DNA from: Lineus longissimus | Taxonomy: Eukaryota; Nemertea; Pilidiophora; Heteronemertea; Lineidae | Reading direction: 5' to 3' | DNA length: 64,000 nucleotides | Assembly: GCF_910592395.1 (NCBI RefSeq) | Contig: NC_088325.1 | Span: 2,945,501-3,009,500, forward strand | In this document: positions 30,636-42,904 of the stretch, one piece after another | Layout: each line of letters starts with the position of its first letter | Numbering within the stretch: the stretch's first letter is position 1 | The notes under the pieces: generated by a model | Seen by the model: only the letters and a program-made list of their open reading frames with translations | The model's database searches: none | What the model was told of the DNA's origin: nothing | Translations under genes and position numbers: made by a program

Positions 30636-31275
30636 CCCCCAAAAAAGTACGCAGCGTTAATTCGAAATTAATGAAAGATGGAATTTTTAAATTTTGCATC
30701 CAAATATTATCGATTGATGCTTGTAGTTTCAAAGATTTCGGTATTTATTCTCTCTTGTAATGAGGGATACAAGAAATACATACATGTAGTCCAAGTGTAA
30801 TGCTGACATTGCGACGAGTTGTAAATTCTTATACATTTACAAACTTTAAAAAAATGACTTCTTAAAAAAAGCTTAATACATTTTTAAATAATAATTTGCC
30901 ATATGATACAAAACCTTCATTAATCGTCAGAAAGGTTTTTAAGACAAGAAATATGAGTACTCAAATGAACAACGTTTCCAGGGAAACCGATCGGCTCGAC
31001 CTGTTTGACCAATAATGATTTGCAAAATGCATGGCCGTACAAATTTCATGTCAACAAGTTCACTCAAACCGTTGTAAAATGATGACTTTATCAAATGGCC
31101 TCTTACGGTAAAGAAACTCCTAATTATATTAGAACCTCTTGTTAATATCAATGGAAATTAGCTGAGTTCATAGACTTTTGCCCTGCACATCAATCGTGCC
31201 GGCTGAATCAAATAAATATATACTATTAACATTGTGGCGGTGTAGTTCCCATTGTTTGCCCTCTCACTTCACACC

Positions 31276-31440
31276 ATGTCAGTAAGTTTTATAAGTGCGG
31301 GAGGTCGTGCGGTAAGGAAAATGGCCAAACTGACGTCATCACCCCGGCTATTCAGATCTCAAAACAGACGGGCAAGTCCCATTCTGACGAGAGCTGCTGA
31401 TGCCAGATTTTATATGCACCCAGTGAAGGTTTTTCAATAA
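31276..31440 (+). CDS. Small Arg-rich ORF, unit 6 (54 aa)
   Basis: Same 54 codons as 19548-19712 with at most one or two changes; AATAAA again overlaps the stop. The upstream TATA box has decayed to AATAAATATA. Confidence 0.35.
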   Translation: MSVSFISAGGRAVRKMAKLTSSPRLFRSQNRRASPILTRAADARFYMHPVKVFQ

Positions 31441-31698
31441 AGCACCAGAAAATCTCCACAAATGTCAAGAAAGCACCTGACCACGAACAATTAATGACTT
31501 CCTTCGGATCTCCGAACAATAACCAAGAGATTGACATTGAAGAGATTGAATTCTCAGTTCTAGTTTATGTTGTTGTTTGCCCACGCAATTGATATAGCCT
31601 ATAGGTGTGCGATGGTTTTGTGTGATCTGCTAACTCGGAAATCCTACTCGAATGGTTTTATTAATTTCTTTGATGGCCAAACCTCTCGAAGCGATTTG

Positions 31699-33114
31699 CT
31701 AACCAACTGCGGTAAACCGTCTAGCGTATTTTATTGTCTCCTTGCTCTGTCCTTTACCCATATCTTTAATAGTTCGTACGGGTGATAATAGAACGCTATT
31801 AGGTAGCATTACTATTCTGCGTTCTTCTTCATATTTACTTTGTTTCCGCGGTATCCAAATATGCCAATTACTGACCCAAACAATGGTCACCTTATTGATC
31901 TTTGTGACAGTTTTCAAAGGAGCCAGAGGAGAGCATATGTCTCTGATAAATGTTACACTGGAGAAGAAGTTTTTGTAAACGTGTAAAAATAAAGTCGTCG
32001 ATGACTTTCGATGGTTCGAAAAGTAAAAAAAACGCGGGATCGAAAACACTTCCAATCGCGTTCTAGGCTTAGGAAAGACACGATATAATGCAAGAAATCC
32101 TCCATCTTGCCTTTTAAAGAGAAAGACATGACCTTGTCGGCTGACGCAATAATGTCCCTGGTCAGGCTGTCTTACTGTTTGCCAACTGTTCAGTTTATAA
32201 GGCGCCTCCTGCCCACCTATCCAAGTTATATCAGATACGGTGAGAGTCTGACGACGCCAGGTCCGTTTGATAACACAACCTATTACAATGGTTTTTTTCA
32301 AGAGAAGCGGCTGGGTAAACATGGATCCCAAAGTTATGCATGGGTGATGACGAGGTAGGATTATTGTGTCATAACGACCAGATAATATATCAAGCAACTT
32401 AAAGTCAACCGGTTTATATTCACTTCTCCGACGCACGCGGTGGAGCAGCCATAATTTCCCGTTGTGAATATCACTGAACACTGTACTAAAATGAGAGGAA
32501 ACAGACACATTATGAACGAGTGCGTTAACATTCTTATGTTCAGGTTGGTAGACAAGTATATTTCTTAAGGATTTAACATGACCTCTATAATCCAGATGAA
32601 CAAATAGTATCGAATTAGAATTGTCATCAAACATAAACAGCCTGGCTTCATATTTACTCAAAATGACTGATACGGGGGGTTTGAAAACGACTGGTTCAGA
32701 AACTCTGTACTTTTGGGTGTTTTTTTCCTGAAAGAGCATTTGTTAAAGTGTAAGTAGATGAGAGCTTCATTGCTTTTCATTCTTGTTACCACATTACAGT
32801 GAGACTTTAACCAGGGACCAAGAAACTTCTGGAGGGAATGCCTTATGGTATGATTTACTGCCACAATTAAAATCATGTTTGACTTTGAGACGGATTTTAG
32901 CCTAACCACGATCGAGTCTTGGCATGTGATAAAACCTTACCTCTAGTTGATACATAAGCCATCCTCTAGTAATCTTCACATCCTCCCTCTCCAAACATGT
33001 TGCCTTCTCACTGTGCAGTCGGCAAGCATGGCCGCCATTATGCCCTTGGGTATTAATAGTTTTGCAACTTAGCACCAAAAAGCAAACAAATGCGCAATGA
33101 CACCTCGACCGCAT
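31699..33114 (-). CDS. Secreted-protein gene, array copy in unit 6 (intact)
   Basis: Exon 1 33114-32941 (58 codons; signal peptide as in unit 4), intron with AG/GTAAGG and CTCTTTCAG, exon 2 32727-31699 (343 codons with stop), phase 0, total 400 residues. It starts EKNTQKYRVSEPVVFKPPV in exon 2, has a short 6-C run in the PP position, and ends ARRFTAVG. Relative to unit 4 there are many amino-acid differences (for example VHLDYRGHVKSL for VHRDDRGHVHAL) but no indel, so the coding pattern has been kept through divergence. Product unknown, predicted secreted. Confidence 0.75.
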
Positions 33115-33669
33115 GTTTTCATCAGCAAAACTTGGCTGAATTATTTCTCGATCATGTGTAACCTTCTTGTAAATCCTGCTTTGGGTTGGCACCAATGTCA
33201 GTTATTGCCGAAAATGTACGAGACCACTATATCAAACACAAGGCATGATCATGACCACTGGGCAGTATTAATAAACATTGCGTGATCTTGACCTAATTCA
33301 ATCAAAGATCTGATTTGCTTTTTCAAACAACAACATTTCAACATGAGAAAGCATCAGAACTATTTCTGTGAAGCCGAAATAGTGCCGATATTTTACAAAT
33401 ACATGTAATTCAATTTTATAACAAGCATTTTTGCCGGCTATTACTGTAGGAGAATTATAATAAAACACACCGTGGCAACACCTTGGATACTTTTATTGAA
33501 TTTGAATCTTACGCCCCAAAATCGAGTTCATAACGAGTTCATTGCCGTCAAGTACTCTCTGTAATGAGTGAATGGAGGAGACTGGTGAAAGAATCTAAGA
33601 ATAATCTAGAACAGAAGAAAACTGAAATCACAAAGTTTGATGAATATTTATAGACTTTCCATTATGACT

Positions 33670-34160
33670 ATAACCGAGCTCTGCTCTGTATCTTATTTAA
33701 TAATAATTATCATAATTACAATGATAATGATAATAATAGGTCAAGTCCAGTCAAGTCAAGTCAAGTGAAGTCATCAACAGGCCAAAAGTCCAAGTATAGC
33801 GTGGACTTTCGTATATTCACAAGGCCATATAAGTATATAGGAACATAGGCCTAACCATATGATATTGTGTCATTTGTTATTAGTAGGGATTGACCACATG
33901 TTGTGACCGTCGCTAGATGATTTAATATTGCCAACGTGTACTAAAAAGGAAGTTCCGGAATAGCTGTCTAAGTGGAAGGTACGGATGCCCGACTCGACAC
34001 TGGATGGTCCAACTCATTATCAATCCAACTCAGTTCAGGTGACCAATAAACTCGAGGCCGTTCACAACTCCTGCTGCCGTACACAACTCCTTGTTCGTCC
34101 CAGATTTTCCATCGGTCTGGGAAAGGACAAGAACTCATCTCAGTTTGAAGTCAGCCCACT
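33670..34160. other. Insert private to unit 7
   Basis: About 490 bp not seen in other units. It includes an AATAATAAT/TGATAATGATAA tract and a short run of CAAGT repeats (about 33745-33770). At 33675-33686 lies CGAGC-tct-GCTC, the same as half of the Polinton hairpin module; chance cannot be excluded. No coding potential recognised. Confidence 0.5.
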
Positions 34161-34471
34161 TCAACATGACCAACAGCCCCAATTCCTCAATCTATCATGT
34201 GCCACCTCCAATTCCCCGTGGCGCAGTTGGCATCTTTAGATTTCAGTTGCCACTATAAAGACCAACTCATACCAGTTCGCCCCCACCAGTCTCCCTGGAG
34301 TCATTAATTCACAGCTTGTGAATTCTCAGTTTTAGTTTATGTTGTTGTTTGCCCACGCAATTAATATAGCTTATAGGTCTTCGATGATTTTGTGTGATCT
34401 GCTAACTCGGAAATCCTACTCGAATGGTTTCATTAATTTCTTTGATGGCCAAACCTATCGAGGCATTTTGT

Positions 34472-35890
34472 TTAACCAACTGGCGTAAACTGCCTAGCGT
34501 ATCTTATTGTCTCCTTGCTCTGTCATTTACTCATATCTTTAATAGTCCGTACGGGTGATAATAGAACGCTATTAGGTAGCATTACTAGTGTGCGTTCTGT
34601 TCGATATTTACTTTGTTTCTGCAGTATCCCAATATGCCAATAATGACCAAAACAAAGGTCACCGTATTGATCTTTGTGACAGTTTTCAAAGGAGCCAGAG
34701 GAGAGCATATGTCTCTGATAAATGTTACACTGGAGAAGAAGTTTTTGTTTCCGTGTAAAAATAAAGTCGTTGATGCCTTTCGATATTTCGAAATGTGAAA
34801 AAAACGCGTGATCGAAAACTCTTCCAACCGCGTTCTAGGCTTAGGAAAGACACGATATAGTGCAAGGAATCCATTCTTTATCCTTTTATAGAATAAGATA
34901 TGACCTCGTCGACTGACGCAATAATGTCCCTCGGCAATGCATTCAAATGTTTGCCAACATTTCAGTTTAAAAGGTAACTCCTGCCCGCGTATCCAAGTTA
35001 TATTAGATACGGTGAGAGTCTGATTACGATGACGCAAGTTCTGTTTGAGAACACAACCTATCATAATGGCTTTTTTCAAGAACTACGGCTGGGTAACCCT
35101 GGATCACAAAGCAGAGCATGGGTGATGACGAGGTAGGATTATTGTGTCAAAATGACGAGTTTTATCTCAAGCAACTTAAAGTCAACCGGTTTATATCCTC
35201 TTCTCCGACGCACGCGGTGGAGCCGCCATAATTTCCCGTTGTGAATATCACTGAACATTTTACTAAAACGAGAGGAAACAGACACATTATGAACGAGTGC
35301 GTAAACATTCCTTTGTTCAGGTTGGTAGACAAGTATATTTCTGAAGGCATGAACATGTCCTCTATCATCTCGATGAACAAATAGTATCGAATTAGAATTG
35401 TCGTCAAACATAAACAGCCTGGCTTCATATTTATTCAAAATGACTGATACGGGGGGTTTGAAAACGACTGGTTCAGAAACTCTGTACATTTTGGTTCTTT
35501 TTCCTGAAGGAGCAGTTGTTAAAGTGTAAGTAGATGAGAGCTGCACTGCTTTTCATTCTTGTTCCCACAATACAGTGAGACTTTAACCAGGGACCCAGAA
35601 ACGTCTGTACGGAACGCCTTATAGTATGATTTACTGCCACAATTTGCATCATATTTGACTTTGAGACGGATTTTAGCTATACCACGATCGAGTTTTGGCA
35701 TGTGATAAAACCTTACCTCTTGTTGTTACATAAGCCATCCTCTAGTAATCTTTACATCCTCCCTCTCCAAACATGTTGCCTTCTCACTATGCAGTCGGCA
35801 AACATGGCCGCCATTATGCCCTCGGGTATTGATAGTTTTGCAACTTAGCACCAAAAAGCAAACAAATGCGCAATGACACCTCGACCGCAT
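34472..35890 (-). pseudogene. Secreted-protein gene, array copy in unit 7 (broken)
   Basis: Exon 1 35890-35717 has a TAA at the codon that is Tyr in intact copies (GWLM-stop). Exon 2, from 35513, has lost one A at its start, shifting frame, and breaks again around 35139-35079 and near the end. Shares the exon 1 TAA with unit 8, so the two descend from one broken copy. Confidence 0.7.
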
Positions 35891-36984
35891 GTTGTTATCA
35901 GCAAAACTTGACTGAATAAGTTCTCGATCATGTGTATCCTTCTTGTAAAACCTGCTGTGGGTTGGGACCATTGTCAGTTATTGCCGAAAATGTACGATAC
36001 CACTATATACAACACAAGGCACGATCATGACCACTGGGCAGTATTAATAAACCTTCCATTAATTCATCCAACATCTGGACCTAATTCAATCAAAGATCTG
36101 ATTGGCTTTTTCAAACAACAACATTTCAACATGAGAGAGCAACAGAACTATTTCTGTGAAGCCGAAATAGTGCGGATATTTTACAAATACATGTAATTCA
36201 ATTTTATAACAAACATTATTGCCGGCTGTTACTGTAGAAGAATTATAATAAAACACACCGTGGCAACACCTTGGATACTTTTATTGAATTTCCCATTTGC
36301 AAGCAACAAGTTGGCGATGAACGTCCGGCCGGACGATTGATCCGGGTATTTTCGAGTATGATTAGGACAAGCGAACATTGCCGAAAGGAAGAGGCCTAAA
36401 CTGAATAAGAGACTGTCGTACGAACGCACAAACTGAATCCAAACATGCTCGCTGCAGTGACGGCAAAACTCCACAAGTTGAACCTCTTCCCGAGATGCCA
36501 CTTCAAAGTTTATATTTCATTCCTTTATACTTCATTTTTGCCATCTATAGTCGATCCTATTATCACTTGAATTACCCTGAAACAGCGTGGTAATTCAAAT
36601 TACTATACCGGCTACTGGCCGCCGGATATTGACAATAGACCCGACGAAATACTTTGTTGGTTGGTGAAATTAAGGGGCGAATGGTTTGAAAGGCGCTGTT
36701 TCAGTTTCTTTGAAATTATTGCTAACGAATCTTAAAATTTTCTGCGTCATTATATCATGTGGATGAACAAAATCAATATGCAGAGGTTTAGAGTTTTTCT
36801 GAAAATTTTTTTCCATTTTTGGCCCACCCGGTATCGTAACGAACATGTTGCAGTTTTTTTCTCCAAACTCGTGAGTGCCTGGGAGGCAGTAGGACTCAAA
36901 TTCTCCATTCTAAGGTCGGTAAGAAAAGGCATTCGCATGGCATTGGGGGCCAACATGCCGTCGACATAACTGCTCACATACCTA

Positions 36985-37225
36985 TCCCGATGGCCCAGTG
37001 GCTCAGGCGTCCGCCTCAGAAATGGAAGGTCGAGCAGTCGTGAAAGTCAAAGGTACATCGTGCTTTATGAAGTTTGGCACTGTATACTATGTACTTCCGG
37101 TAATCACCTATGCGCCGTCGACGTAACCGCAATAGCACACCTACCGATCCCGACGGCCCAGTGGACCAGGCGACCGCTTCATAAATTGAAGGTCGAGCAG
37201 TCGCTGGAGTCGAAGGTACACCGTG
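36985..37225 (+). repeat. tRNA-like repeat pair, unit 7
   Basis: Same two-copy arrangement as in unit 1; the first copy keeps TGGCCCAGTGG. Confidence 0.4.
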
Positions 37226-38671
37226 CTTTATGGAATGCAGCACTCTACTATCAAAACACTATCCCTGGCTCAGGCAATGAAAATACGCATCATTTTATTG
37301 ATCAACAGAAACATAATGTTTTTTTCACGATGTTGTATCCGATATCTCACCTGCATCGATCGAGTGTGGATTGAAACTGAATGCTGTATTTTTGGGAGAA
37401 AATGCCCTCTAGAAAATTGTTATTGTTTTTGAAGATATCAGGTGTCCCCCGCCCCCCCCCCCCCCAAAAAAAACGTACGGAGCGTTAAACCGAACTTCAT
37501 GAAATATGGAATTCATTAAATTTTGCATCAAAATATTATCGATGGGTTCTTGTAGTTTCAAAGATTTCAATATTTCTTCTCTCTTGTAATGAGGGAAACA
37601 AGAAATACATACATATAGTCCAAGTTTAATGTTGACATTGCGACAACTTCTGAATGCTTATACATATACACACTTTTAAAAAATGACTCTTAAAACAAGC
37701 TTAATACACATTTTAAAATGATAATTTGCCATATGATACAAAACCTTCATAAATCGTTAGAAAAGTTTTTAAGACAAGAAAAATGAGTACACAAATGAAA
37801 AACGTTTCCATGGAAACCGATCGGCTCCACCTGTTCGACCAATTATGATTTGCAAACTGCATATGGCCGTACCGGTTTCATGTCAACACATTCACTCAAA
37901 ACGTTGTAAAATGATGGCTTTATCCAATGGCCACTTTTTCCATTTGGTGTATACAAATAATGACCCGATCGACTGTATGAGACTGTGTGTTACTCTGCAA
38001 ACAACTAGGTTAGACCTAAAGAATAATCTAGTCCAGGTAACCTGGACCCTATCCGCCGCAAAGTAGAGGGTCGAGGAAGCCTCGTTGATTAACCCGGGGC
38101 AAGCCATACATTTTCAGTGCGCTGATATGATGGATGTACTGTCATACGAAGTGCTCTGGTATTGCAGATTTTTCACTTGGATCGAGGTTACCCATCCTAC
38201 AAAAACACCGGAATCTTACGCCCCCAAATCGCGTTCATGACGAGTTCATTGCCGTCAAGTACTCGTCTCTGTAATACGTGAATGGAGCAGACGGGTGAAA
38301 GAGTATAAGAATAATCTAGAGCAGAAGAAAACTGAAATAACAAAGTTTGATGAATATTTATAGACTTTCCATTATGACCAACAGCCCCAATTCCTCAATC
38401 TATCATGTGCCACCTGCATTTCCCCGTGGCGCAATTGGCATCTTTAGATTACAGTTACCACTATCAAGACCATCAGTTCGCCAAAACCAGTCTCCCTTGA
38501 GTCATGAATTTACAGCTTGTGAATTCTCAGTTCTAGATAATGTTGTTGTTAGCCCACGCAATTGATATAGCCTATAGGCCTTCGATGATTCTGTGTGATC
38601 TGCTAACTCGGAAATCCTTCTCGAATGGTTTTATCAATTTCTGTGATTGCCAAACCTCTCGAAGCGTTTTG

Positions 38672-40092
38672 CTAACCAACTGGGGTAAACCGCCTAGCGT
38701 ATTTTATTGTCTCCTTGCTTTGTCCTTTACCCATATCTTTAATTGTCCGTATGGGTGATAATAGAACGCTATTAGGTAGCATTACTATTCTGCGTTCTTT
38801 TCGATATTTACTTTGTTTCGACGTTATCCCAATATGCCAATTCCTGACCGAAACAAAGGTCACCGTATTGATCTTTGTGACAGTTTTAAAAGGAGCCAGA
38901 GGAGAGCATATGTCTCTGATAAATGTTACACTGGAAAAGAAGTTTTTGTTAACGTGTAAAAATAAAGTCGTCGATGCCTTTCGATAGTTCGAAAAGTAAA
39001 AAAAACGCGGGATCGAAAACACTTCCAATCGCGTTCTAGGCTTAGGAAAGGCACGATATAATGCAAGAAATCCTTTATCTGACCTTTTATAGAGTAAAAT
39101 ATGATCTTGTCGGCTGACGCAATAATATCCCAGGGCAGGATGTCTTACTGTTTGCCAACTATTCAGTTTATAAGGCGCCTCCTGCCCACCTATCCAAGTT
39201 ATATTAGATACGGTGAGAGTCTGACGAAGCCAGGTCCGTTTGAGAAGACAACCTATTACAATGGTTTTTTTCAAGAGAAGCAGCTCGGTAAACACGGATC
39301 CCAAAGTTGAGCATGGGTGATGACGAGGTAGGATTATTGTATCATAACAACCAGATAATATCTCAAGCAACTTAAAGTCAGCCGGTTTATATCCTCTTCT
39401 CCGGGGAACGTTGTGGAACAGCCATAATTTCCCGTTGTGAATATCACTGGACATTTTAGTAAAATGACAGGAAACAGACACATTATGAACGAGTGCGTAA
39501 ACATTCCTTTGTTCAGGTTGGTAGACAAGTATATTTCTGAAGGCATGAACATGTCCTCTATCATCTCGATAAACAAATAATATCGAATTAGAATTGTCGT
39601 CAAACATAAACAGCCTGGCTTCATATTTACTCAAAATGCTTGATACGGGGGGGGGGGGGGGGGGGGTTGAAAACGACTGGTTCAGAAACTCTGTACGTTT
39701 GGGTTCTTTTTTCCTGAAAGAGCATTTGTTAGTAGATGAGAGCTGCACTGCTTTTCATTCTTGTTCCCACAGTACAGTGAGACTTTAACCAGGGACCGAG
39801 AAACTTCTGGATGGAATGCCTTATGGTATGATTTACTGCCACAATTTGCATTATATTTGACTTTGAGACGGATTTTAGCTTAACCACGATCGAGTTTTGG
39901 CATGTGATAAAACCTTACCTCTTGTTGTTACATAAGCCATCCTCTAGTAATCTTTACATCCTCCCTCTCCAAACATGTTGCCTTCTCACTATGCAGTCGG
40001 CAAACATGGCCGCCATCATGCCCTCGGGTATTGATAGTTTTGCAACTTAGCACCAAAAAGCAAACAAATGCGCAATGACACCTCGACCGCAT
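38672..40092 (-). pseudogene. Secreted-protein gene, array copy in unit 8 (broken)
   Basis: Exon 1 40092-39919 has the TAA shared with unit 7. Exon 2 39713-38672 is 1042 bp, 13 more than intact copies, because a 20-G run (39647-39666) replaces the short run and shifts the frame. After the run the frame is open to ...RRFTPVG. The intron keeps TACTAAC and CTCTTTCAG. Confidence 0.7.
39647..39666. repeat. 20-G homopolymer inside exon 2 (unit 8)
   Basis: Intact copies have 6 G + TTT or 7 G + TT at this place; unit 1 has 18 G + TTT, which is in frame, and unit 8 has 20 G + TT, which is not. Confidence 0.85.
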
Positions 40093-41184
40093 GTTGTTAT
40101 CAGCAAAACTTGGCTGAATAAGTTCTCGATCATGTGTATCCTTCTTGTAAAACCTGCTGTGGGTTGGGACCATTGTCAGTTATTGCCGAAAATGTACGAT
40201 ACCACTATATCAAACACAAGGCATGATCATGACCACTTGGCAGTATTGATAAACCTTCCATTAATTCATCCAACATCTTGACCTAATTCAATGAAAGATC
40301 TGATTGGCTTTTTCAAACAACAACATTTCAACATGAGAGAGCATCAGAACTATTTCTGTGAAGCCGAAATAGTGCTAATATTTTACAAATACATGTACAT
40401 TGTAATTCAATTTGATAACAATCATTATTGCCGGCTATTACCGCAGAAGAACTATAACAAAACACACCGTGGCAACACCTTGGATACTTTTATCAAATTT
40501 CCCATTTGCAAGCAACAAGTTGGCGATGAACGTCCGGCCGGACAATTGATCCGGGTATTTCCGAGTATGATTAGGACAAGCGAACATTGCCGAAAGGAAG
40601 GGGACTTAACTGAATGGGAGACTGCCGTACGAACGCACACGCTGAATCCAAACATGCTCGCTGCAGTGACGGCAAACTCTCCACAAGTTGAACCTCTGCC
40701 CGAGATGCCACTTCAAAATTTATATTTCATTCCTTTATACTTTGTTTTTGCATCTATAGTCGATCCTTTTATCCCTTGAATTACCCTAAAACAGCGTGGT
40801 AATACAAATTACTATACCGCCTACTGGCCGCGGGATATTGACAATAGACCCGACGATATTCTTTGTTGGTTGGTGAAATTAAGGGGCGAATGGTTTGAAA
40901 GGCGCTGCTGCAGTTTCTTTGAAATTATTGCTAATGAATCTTAAAATTTTCTGCGTCATTATATCATGTGGATGAACGAAATCAATATGCAGAGGTTTAG
41001 AGTTTTTCTGACAATTTTTTTCCATTTTTGGCCCAGCCGGTATCATAAGGAACATGTTGTAGTTTCTTCTCCAAACTCGTGAGTGCCAGGAAGGCAGTAG
41101 GAATCAAATTCTCCATTCAAATGTCGGTAAGAAACGGCATTCGTAGGATATTTGGAGCCTACATGCTGTCGACGTAACCGCTCA

Positions 41185-41275
41185 CATACCGATCCCGATG
41201 GCCCAGTGGCTCAGGCATCCGCCTCAGAAATGGAAGGTCGAGCAGTCGTGAAAGTCGAAGGTACACCGTGCTTTG
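41185..41275 (+). repeat. tRNA-like repeat, unit 8
   Basis: A single well-kept copy (TGGCCCAGTGGCTCAGGC); the second copy is missing here. Confidence 0.4.
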
Positions 41276-41470
41276 TGGAATACGGCACTCTACTATCAAA
41301 ACAATCGCCCTTGTTCAAGAAACGAGGCTGCGCATCGCTTTATTGATCAACAGAAACATAATATGTTTTTTAACGATGTTGTATCCGATATCTCACTTGC
41401 ATCGATCGAGTGCGAATTGAAACTAAATGCTGTATTTTTGGAAGAAAATGCCCTCTAGAAAATTATTTTT

Positions 41471-41805
41471 TGGAAGATATCGGGTGTCCCCCCCCCCCCG
41501 CTCCAAAAAAAACGTACGGAGCGTTAACCCGAAATGTCGTGAAAGATGGAATTCTTTAAATTTTGCATCCAAATATTATCGATTGGTGCTTGTAGTTTCA
41601 AAGATTTAGGTATTTCTTCTCTCTTGTAATGAGGGATACACAAAATACATACATGTAGTCCAAGTGTAATGTTGACATTGCGACGAGTTGTAAATTCTTA
41701 TACATTTACAAAATTTAAAAAAATGACTTAAAAAAAGCTTAATAGACCTTTTAAAATTATAACTTGCCATATAATACAAAACCTTCATAAATCGTCAGAA
41801 AGGTT
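41471..41805. repeat. Start of array unit 9, cut by Polinton 2
   Basis: C-run segment and the first 300 bp of a unit up to ...CAGAAAGGTT, where Polinton 2 begins. No gene. Confidence 0.7.
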
Positions 41806-42067
41806 AGAATATATGTATTGTGGTGGTAGGAATCTAGGTAATTCTAAGCTATTTTAACAAAAGCCCTTACAGGCCTTTTTGTCTCAAAATAGCTTAGAAA
41901 CCCCTAATAACCAGACACCACAATACATATATTCTATCATTCATGAGATTCCCAGTGAAGCGTTGCAATGAAATGGTCAGTGAAATGGTGAGGGAATACT
42001 AGAGTTCAATGGGTTAATGTAATCATGACTTACTGTATTCCAACAGAAAGTACACGTCAATAGCTTT
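41806..42067. repeat. Left terminal inverted repeat of Polinton 2
   Basis: Complement of 8448-8723 with few differences. The terminal ~130 bp again form a hairpin: AGAATATATGTATTGTGGTG at the end pairs with its complement near 41919-41938. Confidence 0.93.
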
Positions 42068-42300
42068 CCAAGGATACATCATTGCAAATATCCGTTAAAA
42101 ACTAGCAGAGAAATGAACCCTTGAAGTTCGCACATCTTGACAGTCCCAGCGTATTCCAATAAATGCTGTAGGCCTACAAGACAGCTGTTACAGTGATTAA
42201 TCATTGTTGCTTGAATCTATTGAAAATATTGTTGACAGAGTCTGCATGTACATGGTAACATATGTTACCAAACAATACTCACGTCCCAAAGTATTACAAA

Positions 42301-42430
42301 GGTCTATTGTTCGTTAATGCGTTTATCCGACAGAATTTCGAGACATTATTTTAACGACGCAAAAATAATTTTCAGCGCTGAAAATATTTTTCGAAAATTC
42401 TGTCGGATAAACGCATTAAGACACAATAGG
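42301..42430. repeat. 130-bp inverted repeat, ~40-bp arms
   Basis: Arms 42301-42341 and 42391-42430 share AATGCGTTTATCCGACAGAA and its complement, with CCTATTGT at the outer ends. The loop contains a further TTTTCAGCGCTGAAAA palindrome. It could be a small MITE or a replication/transcription signal. Confidence 0.75.
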
Positions 42431-42448
42431 CCTTTTCATGTCTTTGAC

Positions 42449-42543
42449 AAGCAAAAATAATTAATGACTGCAACATCTGATATGGCCATTGTAATTTGCA
42501 AGCACAAATAATTAATGACTGCAACATCTGATATGGCCATTGT
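42449..42543. repeat. Tandem duplication, 51-bp period
   Basis: AATAATTAATGACTGCAACA...GGCCATTGTA occurs twice with one or two differences. Confidence 0.85.
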
Positions 42544-42904
42544 ACAACTGAATATCACTATGGTTTAAAGGCAAATGTTATTCTGTCCATGGAGACATGA
42601 TGTTAACGTCACACTTTCTCCATCTGGTGAAATTATTCCATTAAAATAAATGGCCTTTTTACTGTCTTCATTAACCAAAATTCAAGGAAAAAAATCAAGT
42701 AAATTAAATGTATTATCCAAAAGCAAATCAACATAAAATAAATTCACCTATGACTTCTTTAATTTAGAAGTAACTGTTAATACTAATAACTTCTTCAGAC
42801 TACAAGAAACTAAGATAACACCTGGGTTTTTGAGCCTGAAAAATAAGAAAGACTGTCTGCGACTGGAAAAGAATCCATTATCGTTTTACCAGAACCAATT
42901 TAAC

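Larger units (their letters stand above)
30636..33500. repeat. Array unit 6 (3' truncated)
   Basis: Holds a small plus ORF (31276-31440) and an intact gene copy (31699-33114). The unit stops abruptly near 33500 after the upstream region of the gene and joins sequence from the palindrome side of another unit. Confidence 0.65.
33501..37440. repeat. Array unit 7 (5' truncated, with a private insert)
   Basis: Starts near the palindrome-downstream region, carries an insert (about 33670-34160), the pseudogene 34472-35890 and tRNA-like repeats (about 36985-37225). 35891-36980 shows only diverged repeat. Confidence 0.65.
37441..41470. repeat. Array unit 8 (near full length)
   Basis: The most complete unit: C-run segment, TATA-like and palindrome region (decayed, about 38036-38085), pseudogene 38672-40092, tRNA-like repeats (about 41185-41275). 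40093-41180 shows no supported gene. Confidence 0.7.
8724..41805. repeat. Tandem array of ~4-kb host units
   Basis: Head-to-tail diverged units recognised by landmarks recurring in the same order: a CAAATGAACAACGTTTCC segment, a TATA-like segment with a GGTAACCTCGACCCT palindrome, the large minus-strand exon, a signal-peptide exon, and a tRNA-like repeat pair. Full units are close to 4.0 kb; two are deleted to about 1.7 kb. Unit junctions differ in whether they carry a C-rich homopolymer segment. Confidence 0.85.
42068..42904. other. Left-arm non-coding region
   Basis: About 840 bp without a supported gene. It contains the inverted repeat 42301-42430 and a tandem duplication at 42449-42543. 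It is probably the leader/promoter region of the left-arm genes. Confidence 0.6.

Noticed and set aside
11352-40173. Short minus ORFs continuing past GAG into VRFYHMPRLDRG as separate genes
   Set aside because: They read into the intron; AG/GTAAGG and CTCTTTCAG with phase 0 joining explain the structure better.
42449-42543. Short spaced repeats as a possible CRISPR array
   Set aside because: Only two copies, animal DNA, no cas genes.
42830-42904. N-terminal extension of the left-arm 387-aa protein
   Set aside because: It would start at TTG; the first ATG is 42905.
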